Shown here piece after piece: positions 1 through 5,672 of a stretch of DNA of 7,005 nt. The stretch covers positions 1 through 7,005 of the forward strand of contig PWUQ01000050.1 of the NCBI GenBank assembly GCA_003563585.1. The letters run 5' to 3'. This DNA comes from Candidatus Parvarchaeota archaeon (GTDB lineage Archaea > Nanobdellota > Nanobdellia > CSSed11-243R1). Both the position numbers and the translations under genes were made by a program. Position 1 is the first letter of the stretch; each line of letters starts with the position of its first letter. The notes beneath the pieces are model-generated. The model searched no databases. It saw nothing but the letters and a program-made list of their open reading frames with translations, and was not told where the DNA came from.

Positions 1-811
1 AATCATGTTCTATTACATTTATACTTTTATTTTCACCAACTAATCCACATATAATCTTTGCTATATTCAACCTTTGTTTTATATCTAAGTATGAAGAAGG
101 TTCATCAAAAAATAAAACATTTGCATCTTTCAAAATGGTTGCAGTTATTGCAACTCTTTGCAATTCTCCACCTGAGATTTGATTAATCTTTCTATCTAAT
201 ATTTTGTCTATCTCAAAAATTTTTACCCATTTTTTTAATTCTTTTTTTTCATCAACTTTTTCCAAAAGTTCTTTTACAGTTCCATCGAATTCCTTAGGTA
301 TTGAGTCTACATATTGTGGTTTATAAGCAATTTTTATTTTTTTGTTGAAAAGTTGTTCAAAATATTTCTGTGCTTCTGTTCCCTTAAAAAAATTTAAAAT
401 TTCTTTTTCAGGAGGTTTTTCTCCAGGATTTCCTAAATTAGGATAATGTATCCCTGCAAGAATGGATATTGCAGTTGTTTTTCCGATTCCATTGGGTCCT
501 AATACACCCACAACGCTTCCAAATTTAGGTATAATATTTCTAAAAAGTTTAAATCCATTTTTTGTATATCTATGAAGTGCTTGCGATTCAAGTTCTTCTG
601 GAAGATTTAAAACGCTTATACATTTTGCAGGACATTTTTTCACACAAATCCCACACCCAATACACAATTCTTCAGATATTATGGGTTTTTCATCTTCCCC
701 AACTTCAATACATTCTTTACCTGCACGATTCACTGGACAAACTTTTTTACAAATATGGCTACAACTTTCAGGAGCTATGCAATCTTCTTTGTTAATTACA
801 GCTATTCTCAT
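1..811 (-). CDS. ABCE1 / RNase L inhibitor homologue, ribosome-recycling ATPase (partial, N-terminal 270 residues)
   Basis: The start codon is at 811-809 and the frame stays open to the window edge, so the C-terminal half (second nucleotide-binding domain) lies outside. ABCE1 proteins are usually about 590-600 residues. Visible in order: an N-terminal iron-sulfur domain with C11, C17, C21, C25 followed by PVNRAGK, then a ferredoxin-like second set C50, C53, C56, C60 (motif CIGCGICVKKCP); Walker A GPNGIGKTT at 105-113; the family phrase KPQYVD; the ABC signature ISGGELQR from about 212; Walker B ending in D236-E237, followed by PSSYLDIKQR; and the switch histidine H269 in VIEHD. In the family, this soluble ATPase splits post-termination ribosomes into subunits together with release factor aRF1/Pelota. 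Spacing in the first cysteine set is C-x5-C-x3-C-x3-C, one residue longer at the first gap than I recall for human ABCE1. It is divergent from the YchF-like gene. Identification is essentially certain. Confidence 0.97.
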   Translation of the reverse strand, partial: MRIAVINKEDCIAPESCSHICKKVCPVNRAGKECIEVGEDEKPIISEELCIGCGICVKKCPAKCISVLNLPEELESQALHRYTKNGFKLFRNIIPKFGSVVGVLGPNGIGKTTAISILAGIHYPNLGNPGEKPPEKEILNFFKGTEAQKYFEQLFNKKIKIAYKPQYVDSIPKEFDGTVKELLEKVDEKKELKKWVKIFEIDKILDRKINQISGGELQRVAITATILKDANVLFFDEPSSYLDIKQRLNIAKIICGLVGENKSINVIEHD

Positions 812-850
812 AGAGATTAATAAAATAAACACATAAATAAATGTAAGGGT

Positions 851-860
851 TTTTTAAAAA
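851..860 (-). promoter_or_regulatory. Possible TATA box for the ABCE1 gene
   Basis: The palindromic TTTTTAAAAA lies about 44 bases upstream of the ABCE1 ATG on the minus strand. A transcript starting about 27 bases downstream would have a leader near 18 bases. No clear BRE is visible and the region is very AT-rich, so this is tentative. Confidence 0.3.
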
Positions 861-880
861 GCACGAAAAATAAAAAATAA

Positions 881-892
881 ATTTTTTATAAG
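881..892 (+). promoter_or_regulatory. Possible TATA box for the YchF-like GTPase gene
   Basis: ATTTTTTATAAG, preceded by A-rich sequence, sits about 40 bases before the ATG at 927. This would predict transcription starting near 912-916 and a leader of about 12 bases. No Shine-Dalgarno sequence precedes the ATG, which fits an archaeal leaderless or near-leaderless message. Confidence 0.4.
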
Positions 893-926
893 TAAGTTTA
901 ATAAAAAACAATATATTTCTTAAATT

Positions 927-2105
927 ATGCTTGTGGGGGTTGTAGGTAAAGCAAACGTTGGAAAATCTACTTTTTTTAGAGCCGCGACTTTAGCTCCTGC
1001 TCAAATAGGACCTCATCCTTTTGTAACAATAGAACCAAATAAAGCAATTGGATATGTTAAAACAAAATGCCCTTGTATGAAATTAAAAGTGAAATGTAAT
1101 CCCAATAATTCTCCTTGTATAGATGGAAATCGTTTCGTTCCGTTTGAAATTTTAGATGTTGCAGGATTAATTCCAGGAGCTCATCTAGGTAAAGGACTCG
1201 GAAATAAATTTTTAGATGATTTGAGACGAGCGGACTGTTTAATTCATGTATTAGATGCGGCTGGTTCTACAGATGAAAAAGGTAATCCAATACCTCTTGG
1301 AGAAAGAAATCCATCAGAAGATATATTATTCCTAAAAGAAGAATTTGACTTTTGGCTTCAAAATATTTTAATAAAACATTTTAAAGATAAAAAACAAAAG
1401 ATTTCAATCAAAGATGTCGAAGAAGTTTTGTCGGGACTTAAAATAAAAAAAGAACATATTTCAAAAGTAATCAATACATCTGAATTAAAATTGGAACAAA
1501 TATCAAAATGGGATGATGAAAAATTCTTAAAATTTGCAATAGGACTTAGAAGTGAGTCAAAGCCAATAATCACATCCGCAAACAAATGTGACTTAAGTAA
1601 AGCTCGAGAAAATATAAAAATACTAAAAAAAGAACATTTAGAAGATATATTTATACCTACCTCTGCAGAATCTGAATTAGTTTTAAGAGAAGCGAATGAA
1701 AAAAATCTGGTAAAGTATATCCCAGGAGAAAAAAATTTTGAAATTACCGGCGATTTATCTAAAAAACAAGAAGGTGCATTGAAATTTGTAAAAGAAAAAG
1801 TTCTAAATATATTAGGAAACACTGGAGTTCAACAATGTTTAAATAAAGCAGTTTTGGAATTACTTAATTTTATAGTTGTTTATCCTGTAGAAGATGAAAA
1901 TAAATTAACAGATAAACAGGGAAGAATTCTTCCAGATGCTTATTTGATTAAAAAAGGTTCAACTCCTTTGAATTTAGCTCACAAAATTCATAGTGATATA
2001 GGTAAAAATTTCATTGGAGCAATTGACTGTAAAACAAAAAGAAAAATAAGTAAACAAACAGAATTAAAACATAATGATATAATAAAAATTTTGACAAAGA
2101 AATAA
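927..2105 (+). CDS. Archaeal YchF/OLA1-like translation-associated GTPase (Obg family, TGS domain)
   Basis: This 392-residue protein has the full architecture of archaeal YchF-type GTPases. G1/P-loop is GKANVGKS (7-14; alanine where the family usually has proline). The switch I region FVTIEPN is at 32-38. Next comes the archaeal cysteine patch C48, C50, C57, C64 and FVPFEILDVAGL, with G3 DVAG at 77-80, then the Obg-type glycine-rich run through HLGKGLGNKFLDD. G4 is NKCD at 219-222 and G5 is SAE at 247-249. A lysine-rich helical insert lies around 145-205, and a TGS domain covers roughly 315-390. Bacterial YchF and human OLA1 have altered G4 motifs and prefer ATP; the intact NKxD here predicts GTP preference (inference). 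The family associates with ribosomes and its exact role is unsettled. The length matches the family, and the ATG gives the canonical N-terminus just ahead of the P-loop. Confidence 0.95.
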   Translation: MLVGVVGKANVGKSTFFRAATLAPAQIGPHPFVTIEPNKAIGYVKTKCPCMKLKVKCNPNNSPCIDGNRFVPFEILDVAGLIPGAHLGKGLGNKFLDDLRRADCLIHVLDAAGSTDEKGNPIPLGERNPSEDILFLKEEFDFWLQNILIKHFKDKKQKISIKDVEEVLSGLKIKKEHISKVINTSELKLEQISKWDDEKFLKFAIGLRSESKPIITSANKCDLSKARENIKILKKEHLEDIFIPTSAESELVLREANEKNLVKYIPGEKNFEITGDLSKKQEGALKFVKEKVLNILGNTGVQQCLNKAVLELLNFIVVYPVEDENKLTDKQGRILPDAYLIKKGSTPLNLAHKIHSDIGKNFIGAIDCKTKRKISKQTELKHNDIIKILTKK

Positions 2106-2110
2106 TCAAA

Positions 2111-2120
2111 ATATTTAAAA
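2111..2120 (+). promoter_or_regulatory. Possible TATA box deciding the start of the following membrane protein
   Basis: ATATTTAAAA lies between the YchF stop and the next gene. Its centre is 30 bases before the ATG at 2146 but only about 12 before the ATG at 2128. If it is a promoter, a leaderless start at 2146 is favoured. Confidence 0.35.
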
Positions 2121-2145
2121 ATAAATAATGATTTGCTGTACAAAA

Positions 2146-2895
2146 ATGAAAAAGATAACAAAAACATCGATATTGATTTGTATTCAAATTTTCATAGCCA
2201 TATTTTTTTTTGGATTATCTGATAAGACAGAGATTGGAGCTACAGTGATATTTCCAATAGCTTTTTCTATAACTTTCTTTTTTTTAGTTTTAACCATATT
2301 TGATATAAATTTCGAAAGTAAAAAACAAACATATATGCTAGCTTTATTCATAGGGGGTATTGCTTTATTCTCAACAGCTATTGGTTATCATTACAATGCA
2401 AACGCTATAAATAACTTGCTTATGAGATTAGGGGAAAGAGGAATTGAAATGAATGTAGAGAAAATAATGGAGCAAGTTTATTTTATGGATGAATATTTCT
2501 CTCATTGGATAATGTATGCTGGAATTTTGATTGTTGCAGCAGCTATTGGATTCATATATTTTCTATCTAGAGAAGAAATAACTAAAAAGAAATTAAGCAA
2601 AATTAAAAGAACTGAAAACAAACTATTAGACATATTCGCAACCACATTCATGGGCTCAGCTTTGGGAGTAATCTGTGGATTTTTAGCAATATCTGGAAAT
2701 GTGATAAGGCATAGTTTAGTAACAGTCGCAATAATACTTCCTATCTATTTAATTAAAACAAAAGATATCAAATTAACAGATGAAGGATTAGAGATGATTA
2801 TATTTAGTGCTGCAGCGATAAGTTCTTTTCTAGCACTCGCAATGACGTATTATTTTGTGTCAGTTACTGGATACATACCAAATCCTTTCTTGTAA
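2146..2895 (+). CDS. Unrecognised integral membrane protein, about seven transmembrane segments
   Basis: I do not recognise a family. From the chosen start the protein has 249 residues and about seven hydrophobic segments: roughly 9-25, 31-52, 63-80, 121-140, 164-183, 188-203 and 216-240. Positive charges favour a cytoplasmic N-terminus: the loop between segments 4 and 5 (SREEITKKKLSKIKR) is strongly basic, while the 40-residue loop between segments 3 and 4 is mixed in charge and would face out. No catalytic motif, metal site or signal peptide is evident. An in-frame ATG at 2128 would add six residues (MICCTK). I prefer 2146 because it begins with MKK before the first membrane helix and lies about 30 bases after a TATA-like box. 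If the gene is read through from the YchF gene 40 bases upstream, the earlier start remains possible. No functional claim is made. Confidence 0.8.
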   Translation: MKKITKTSILICIQIFIAIFFFGLSDKTEIGATVIFPIAFSITFFFLVLTIFDINFESKKQTYMLALFIGGIALFSTAIGYHYNANAINNLLMRLGERGIEMNVEKIMEQVYFMDEYFSHWIMYAGILIVAAAIGFIYFLSREEITKKKLSKIKRTENKLLDIFATTFMGSALGVICGFLAISGNVIRHSLVTVAIILPIYLIKTKDIKLTDEGLEMIIFSAAAISSFLALAMTYYFVSVTGYIPNPFL

Positions 2896-2899
2896 ATAA

Positions 2900-2907
2900 T
2901 TTTATAA
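2900..2907 (+). promoter_or_regulatory. Possible TATA box for the zinc-ribbon membrane protein gene
   Basis: TTTTATAA is centred about 27 bases before the ATG at 2931, the usual archaeal TATA-to-start distance, predicting a leaderless message. The whole 35-base gap is AT-rich, so a chance match cannot be excluded. Confidence 0.4.
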
Positions 2908-2930
2908 CTTCTTATATTTTTCAATAATAC

Positions 2931-3515
2931 ATGGTTTATGACATATTAAATAGAATCTTGGATATACCATATAACTTGTTTTCAAATTTTTTGGATATTC
3001 CAAGTATAGGTCCATTCTTTTATTTGGAATATTCAGGAATAATAATACTTGGGCTTTTTTTATTGACAATTTTACTATCCAAATTTTTAAAATTTAAAAA
3101 TATAATTTACTTGATTATTTTAACCTCTATCTTAGGACTAGTTTTTAAAGATATATATTTGGCATTTACAACAATTATTTTGCTTACAATATTATTCTTT
3201 TTAATTAGATTAATTAAATTCAAAAAAATATTTAGTTTTCTAAAATCCCGAATTATAAAGGGCAAATCTGATGAAGACGATTTTTCTATGGACGATGAAG
3301 ATAATCCTTCTGAGGAAAAATCAACTGAATATGGAGAATCAAAAATTGGTAGTTCTCAAAATTCTAATGTTGATAGAATAGATGAAAATTCTAATAAAGA
3401 CCAAAAAATGATGGGTGTTAAAGGACAAAAGATGTGCCCATATTGCAATAATTCCCTCTCATACATACCTCAATATGGAAGATACTATTGTTACTATTGT
3501 AAAAAATACATATAA
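2931..3515 (+). CDS. Membrane-anchored protein with C-terminal cytoplasmic zinc ribbon
   Basis: The 194-residue protein has three parts. An N-terminal membrane module contains about three hydrophobic segments (near 34-51, 57-72 and 75-94). A hydrophilic acidic/serine-rich linker (about 112-160, with SDEDD and DDEDNPSEE stretches) is probably disordered. The C-terminus is a small zinc ribbon with CPYC (C169, C172) and CYYC (C187, C190), separated by 14 residues, and the protein ends four residues later. Basic residues after segments 1 and 3 place the linker and zinc ribbon in the cytoplasm. Such ribbons may bind nucleic acid or protein, or only stabilise a fold; nothing here distinguishes these, and I do not recognise the family. 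Its stop lies four bases from the end of the convergent methyltransferase gene. Hydrophobic sections are extremely AT-rich (bases 3061-3120 contain 7 G/C in 60). Confidence 0.85.
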   Translation: MVYDILNRILDIPYNLFSNFLDIPSIGPFFYLEYSGIIILGLFLLTILLSKFLKFKNIIYLIILTSILGLVFKDIYLAFTTIILLTILFFLIRLIKFKKIFSFLKSRIIKGKSDEDDFSMDDEDNPSEEKSTEYGESKIGSSQNSNVDRIDENSNKDQKMMGVKGQKMCPYCNNSLSYIPQYGRYYCYYCKKYI

Positions 3516-3519
3516 TTTT

Positions 3520-4047
3520 TTATAAACAAAACTGGTAAACATAAAGGTCTTCGAACGATATATGTTTTTTTTGGAGAAGTTTTGGTTTGTATTTATTATT
3601 CTCTGCAATTTCCAAAACTTTATCTTTATTAGTGTAAGATGAAAAAACCATCAGAATAAAACCTTTTGATTTTAAATATTTCCTGGCTTCTTTCAAAAAT
3701 GATTCTATAGTCTCCCAACCTAGTTTGCCTCCTGTAACATCTATATTTTTATCATATTTAGATTCAGGCAAATAAGGTGGATTAAAAATTATAACGTCAA
3801 ACTTTCCATCCACATTTGAAAATAATTTACTTTCTTTAAATTCTACGTTTTTAAATGTATGAAATGCATTGTTGCAATATTCGATAGCTTTAGGGTCAAC
3901 ATCAACTGCAATAACTTTATCTGCTTTTTTTGCTGCTGTAAAAGCTTGTATGCCAGTCCCAGTCCCCATATCGAGAACATCTCCCTTTGATAATTTTTCT
4001 ACCCATTTTTGCAACAGGTATGAATCTTCTGCGGGCAAATATACCAT
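3520..4047 (-). CDS. HemK2/Mtq2-type N5-glutamine methyltransferase (release-factor methylase)
   Basis: This 175-residue class I SAM-dependent methyltransferase shows the hallmarks of the archaeal/eukaryotic HemK2 (N6AMT1/Mtq2) group. The entry motif YLPAEDSYLL is at 3-12. SAM-binding motif I is DMGTGTG (26-32), with the acidic residue after beta-2 in AVDVDP (47-52). The catalytic motif NPPYLP is at 89-94 and binds the target glutamine side chain. The family methylates the glutamine of the GGQ motif in release factor aRF1/eRF1, usually with Trm112 as partner; no Trm112 gene is visible here. The short length without the bacterial PrmC N-terminal helical domain is normal for this group. The ATG at 4047 puts the AEDS motif at the expected position and no better upstream start is seen. 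Other substrates are known for eukaryotic N6AMT1, so the exact target is inferred. It is convergent with the zinc-ribbon gene. Confidence 0.93.
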   Translation of the reverse strand: MVYLPAEDSYLLQKWVEKLSKGDVLDMGTGTGIQAFTAAKKADKVIAVDVDPKAIEYCNNAFHTFKNVEFKESKLFSNVDGKFDVIIFNPPYLPESKYDKNIDVTGGKLGWETIESFLKEARKYLKSKGFILMVFSSYTNKDKVLEIAENNKYKPKLLQKKHISFEDLYVYQFCL

Positions 4048-4071
4048 AATTAAATTTAAAATTTCACAGTT

Positions 4072-4081
4072 TTAATATTTA
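4072..4081 (-). promoter_or_regulatory. Possible TATA box for the HemK2-type methyltransferase gene
   Basis: On the minus strand this reads TAAATATTAA, centred about 29 bases before the ATG at 4047. Spacing fits a leaderless transcript, and no Shine-Dalgarno sequence precedes the start. Confidence 0.4.
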
Positions 4082-4130
4082 TTGATATTATTTGAAAAAT
4101 AAATATTTCATTTAATTTAAAAAAGAAACA

Positions 4131-4139
4131 TTTTTAAAT
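4131..4139 (+). promoter_or_regulatory. Possible BRE/TATA promoter of the structured RNA
   Basis: TTTTTAAAT, preceded by the purine-rich AAAAGAAACA, resembles an archaeal BRE plus TATA pair. Transcription would begin around 4158-4163, exactly where base composition changes from about 10% GC (4081-4140) to about 40%. It lies back-to-back with the minus-strand methyltransferase promoter. Confidence 0.45.
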
Positions 4140-4213
4140 TACTAATGTCTTGTATTTTATCCCAATAGATGGGCAATTCGATGGACCTTATGGCGCAGGT
4201 TTTTAATGACCTC

Positions 4214-4286
4214 TTATCCAATATAAAAAAGTCCATTTTTAAACAAAAAACGGGACTCAGAATTTTTGTTTAAAAACTTTGGATAA
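4214..4286 (+). repeat. Long inverted repeat / extended hairpin within the structured RNA
   Basis: TTATCCAA (4214-4221) pairs with TTGGATAA (4279-4286). Inside, TTTTTAAACAAAAA (4236-4249) pairs perfectly over 14 bp with 4263-4276, leaving a 13-base loop that carries GGGACTCAG. The 14-base 5'-side bulge (4222-4235) ends in AAAGTCCA, which could pair with TGGACTTT at 4323-4330. The loop GGGACTCAG could pair, with one bulged A, to CTGAGCCC at 4647-4654. Confidence 0.7.
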
Positions 4287-4314
4287 AATCATTGAAATCT
4301 GCAAGAAGTAGATT

Positions 4315-4354
4315 GTTTGAATTGGACTTTGCCTTCGGGTAAATTGATCCAAAC
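4315..4354 (+). other. UUCG-capped hairpin within the structured RNA
   Basis: TTTGCC (4328-4333) and GGTAAA (4338-4343) form a six-pair stem with one G-U pair, closed by C(UUCG)G, one of the most stable RNA tetraloops. GTTTG (4315-4319) and CAAAC (4350-4354) extend the stem outward across an internal loop that can itself be partly filled by A-U, U-G and G-U pairs. Confidence 0.6.
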
Positions 4355-4597
4355 AAAAACCTTCTTCATCGAGCCCGAAGTGACTTTCAATGTTTCGGTG
4401 CCTTGTGCATTGTTACTTGAGGTTGCATCAGTCTATAGGATTAATTTCCGATGGGCATTTCAGAGGACTGAAAAGCGAGACAATCATAAAACCTCTGGTT
4501 GAAAACAACCCAAATTTTGTGTTGGAGGGGCCTTGAACTTTACACAAGATTCATCAACCAAGTTTAGTGAAGTCTTGGTGAGTATTCCCATTTGTGG

Positions 4598-4656
4598 TTG
4601 GGCTGGCTCTTTGAGTTTTTGGCCATAAAGGGATTAAACTCGCCCTCTGAGCCCAA
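4598..4656 (+). other. 3'-terminal stem domain of the structured RNA
   Basis: TTGGGCT (4598-4604) pairs perfectly with AGCCCAA (4650-4656), and a G-U pair can extend it by one. Inside, GAGTTT (4613-4618) pairs with AAACTC (4636-4641). GC content drops immediately after 4656 into a T/A-rich run, so this probably marks the 3' end of the RNA. Confidence 0.5.
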
Positions 4657-4668
4657 TATTTGATTTCT

Positions 4669-4680
4669 AAATATTTATTA
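4669..4680 (+). promoter_or_regulatory. Possible TATA box for the 4704 membrane protein gene
   Basis: AAATATTTATTA is centred about 30 bases before the ATG at 4704, suggesting a leaderless message independent of the RNA gene upstream. It could also serve the opposite strand, so it does not by itself orient the RNA. Confidence 0.4.
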
Positions 4681-4703
4681 ATACAGACTTTCTTTTAAAA
4701 AGT

Positions 4704-5264
4704 ATGATAAACATATTGTTAATCTCTATTGTAATTGCTGCTGCTGCTTCTATTGGCGGAATAATTTCTCTATATACAAAAGAAGAGATGAAACAATATA
4801 AAAAACAAATAGAGCTAGCAGAAATTTTATTATCGATTATTCCTCTTTTTTTTATATTCTTCATATATGAAGGCATATTTCCTATAATCTTTTTGTTTGC
4901 TGGGATTGTTGTATTTTTAATATTGGATAAATCTATGTTCCATAAAAATCTAAAAAGATATTCAAGAATGTTTTTGTTTGGTATTGCTTTAGGTATTTTA
5001 TTTAATTATCAAAGACAAACAGCTTTTATTTTTGGTACGTTTGTTGGTTTGTACAATATGGTAAAAGGTAGTTGTATTGGTTCTGGTTATATCTCAAGAA
5101 AAACAAATATATTCAAAAAAATAGGTAACTTTCAAGCTTTATTCATAATTTCCTCATTAATTGGATTTTATATATTGAGTTTTTCTTTAATTAACATCTG
5201 GTTCCTTTATTTTGTAGCAGGAGGAATATTGTATTTAGCTTTAAGTGGAAAAGAAAAAAATTAA
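4704..5264 (+). CDS. Unrecognised small polytopic membrane protein
   Basis: The 186-residue protein is almost entirely hydrophobic, with about seven segments near 3-23, 41-57, 59-75, 88-102, 105-118, 144-162 and 165-181. Basic loops (KEEMKQYKKQ after segment 1, HKNLKRYSR after segment 3, SRKTNIFKK before segment 6, and the C-terminal KEKN) alternate with short neutral loops, giving a consistent N-out, C-in topology. No catalytic or transport motif and no family is recognised. The ATG at 4704 directly precedes the first helix and lies about 30 bases after a TATA-like box; no Shine-Dalgarno sequence is seen. Its stop codon overlaps the stop of the convergent editing-domain gene: both use the palindrome TTAA at 5261-5264. 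A reverse-strand reading of its start region (4667-4876) is a shadow. Confidence 0.8.
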   Translation: MINILLISIVIAAAASIGGIISLYTKEEMKQYKKQIELAEILLSIIPLFFIFFIYEGIFPIIFLFAGIVVFLILDKSMFHKNLKRYSRMFLFGIALGILFNYQRQTAFIFGTFVGLYNMVKGSCIGSGYISRKTNIFKKIGNFQALFIISSLIGFYILSFSLINIWFLYFVAGGILYLALSGKEKN

Positions 5265-5671
5265 GGTATTGTTTTTGATAGTTCAGAAAGAGGGTGCCCT
5301 TTCATTTTAGTTTCAAATTCTTTATAGTACCCAAATGGAGCTCTGAAGATTTCAAGTTCTCTTTGTTTTGCGAAAGATTCCATTTCTTTCAAAAGAGTTA
5401 TTGCTATAGAGGGCGAAGCCAAATCGTTTGAAAGATGTGCATAAGGATATATTAATATTGAATCGGCATTGACTTCTTTCAAATGTTTTTCAGCAGCTAT
5501 TATTGCATTTCTGGCAGTCTCAGCAATATCGTTTTTTTCTGCACAAGTTAAAACCACTAAAACATTTCTAAATTCTTTCTCTTCTTCATCTCTGTTTTCT
5601 GGAATATTTTTCATTGCGGGTTTTGTTACCTTGTATCTAAAATATTCACAGTGCCATTGAAGTATTCTCAT
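5261..5671 (-). CDS. Stand-alone archaeal threonyl-tRNA synthetase editing domain
   Basis: The 136 residues match the whole N-terminal editing domain of archaeal ThrRS, which has a D-aminoacyl-tRNA deacylase (DTD)-like fold, and nothing else. In full-length archaeal ThrRS this domain removes mischarged serine from tRNA-Thr. Family phrases: MRIL-WHCEYFRYKV at the N-terminus, YPYAHLSNDLA at 75-85 (H79), APFGYYKEF at 111-119 (Y115/Y116) and KGHPLSELSKTI at 124-135 (E130). These histidine, tyrosine and glutamate positions correspond to residues implicated in Ser-tRNA binding or hydrolysis in characterised archaeal enzymes. The protein ends exactly where the linker to the catalytic core would begin. 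It is the second gene of a pair, one base after the stop of the catalytic gene (TAA-A-ATG), with a GAGG ribosome binding site inside the upstream gene. It probably edits in trans or as a complex with the catalytic protein (inference). Confidence 0.93.
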   Translation of the reverse strand: MRILQWHCEYFRYKVTKPAMKNIPENRDEEEKEFRNVLVVLTCAEKNDIAETARNAIIAAEKHLKEVNADSILIYPYAHLSNDLASPSIAITLLKEMESFAKQRELEIFRAPFGYYKEFETKMKGHPLSELSKTIP

Positions 5672-5672
5672 T

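Larger units (their letters stand above)
4160..4665 (+). ncRNA. Unidentified structured non-coding RNA, about 500 nt
   Basis: No credible protein gene occupies this stretch. Bases 4321-4620 are 41% GC by hand count, against about 10% just upstream (4081-4140) and about 20% in the following gene (4801-4860). Local hairpins read by eye: 4214-4221/4279-4286 enclosing a perfect 14-bp stem 4236-4249/4263-4276; 4297-4302/4308-4313; 4315-4354 with a UUCG tetraloop; 4375-4380/4393-4398; 4458-4463/4468-4473; 4497-4501/4506-4510 with an AAAA loop; 4557-4562/4574-4579; and 4598-4604/4650-4656 enclosing 4613-4618/4636-4641. Several stems contain G-U pairs that would be C-A mismatches on the other strand, and C(UUCG)G forms only on this strand, so plus orientation is favoured. 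Ends are estimates, from the TATA-like box and the last stem. I looked for RNase P, SRP, 5S/16S/23S, tRNA, box C/D and H/ACA signatures and saw none. Function is unknown. Confidence 0.6.

Noticed and set aside
562..795. 77-residue open frame on the plus strand
   Set aside because: It lies wholly inside the ABCE1 coding sequence on the opposite strand, which has unmistakable iron-sulfur and ABC motifs.
1358..1822. 154-residue open frame on the minus strand
   Set aside because: It is antisense to the YchF-like GTPase gene, which has all its G motifs; low GC with few reverse stops produces such shadows.
3869..4075. 68-residue open frame on the plus strand
   Set aside because: Antisense to the SAM-binding part of the HemK2-type methyltransferase.
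4168..4457. Direct repeat GATGGGCA at 4168-4175 and 4450-4457
   Set aside because: One or two 8-base repeats are expected by chance in 500 bases, and the flanks do not match.
4317..4502. 61-residue open frame within the structured RNA region
   Set aside because: Composition, hairpins and lack of any recognisable protein pattern favour RNA. It begins inside the UUCG hairpin stem and has no ribosome binding site or TATA at a useful distance.
4160..4665. RNase P RNA or SRP (7S) RNA as the identity of the structured RNA
   Set aside because: I could not find the conserved RNase P P4 segments or the SRP helix 8 motif with its GNAR loop. A divergent form cannot be fully excluded by eye; an Infernal search would decide.
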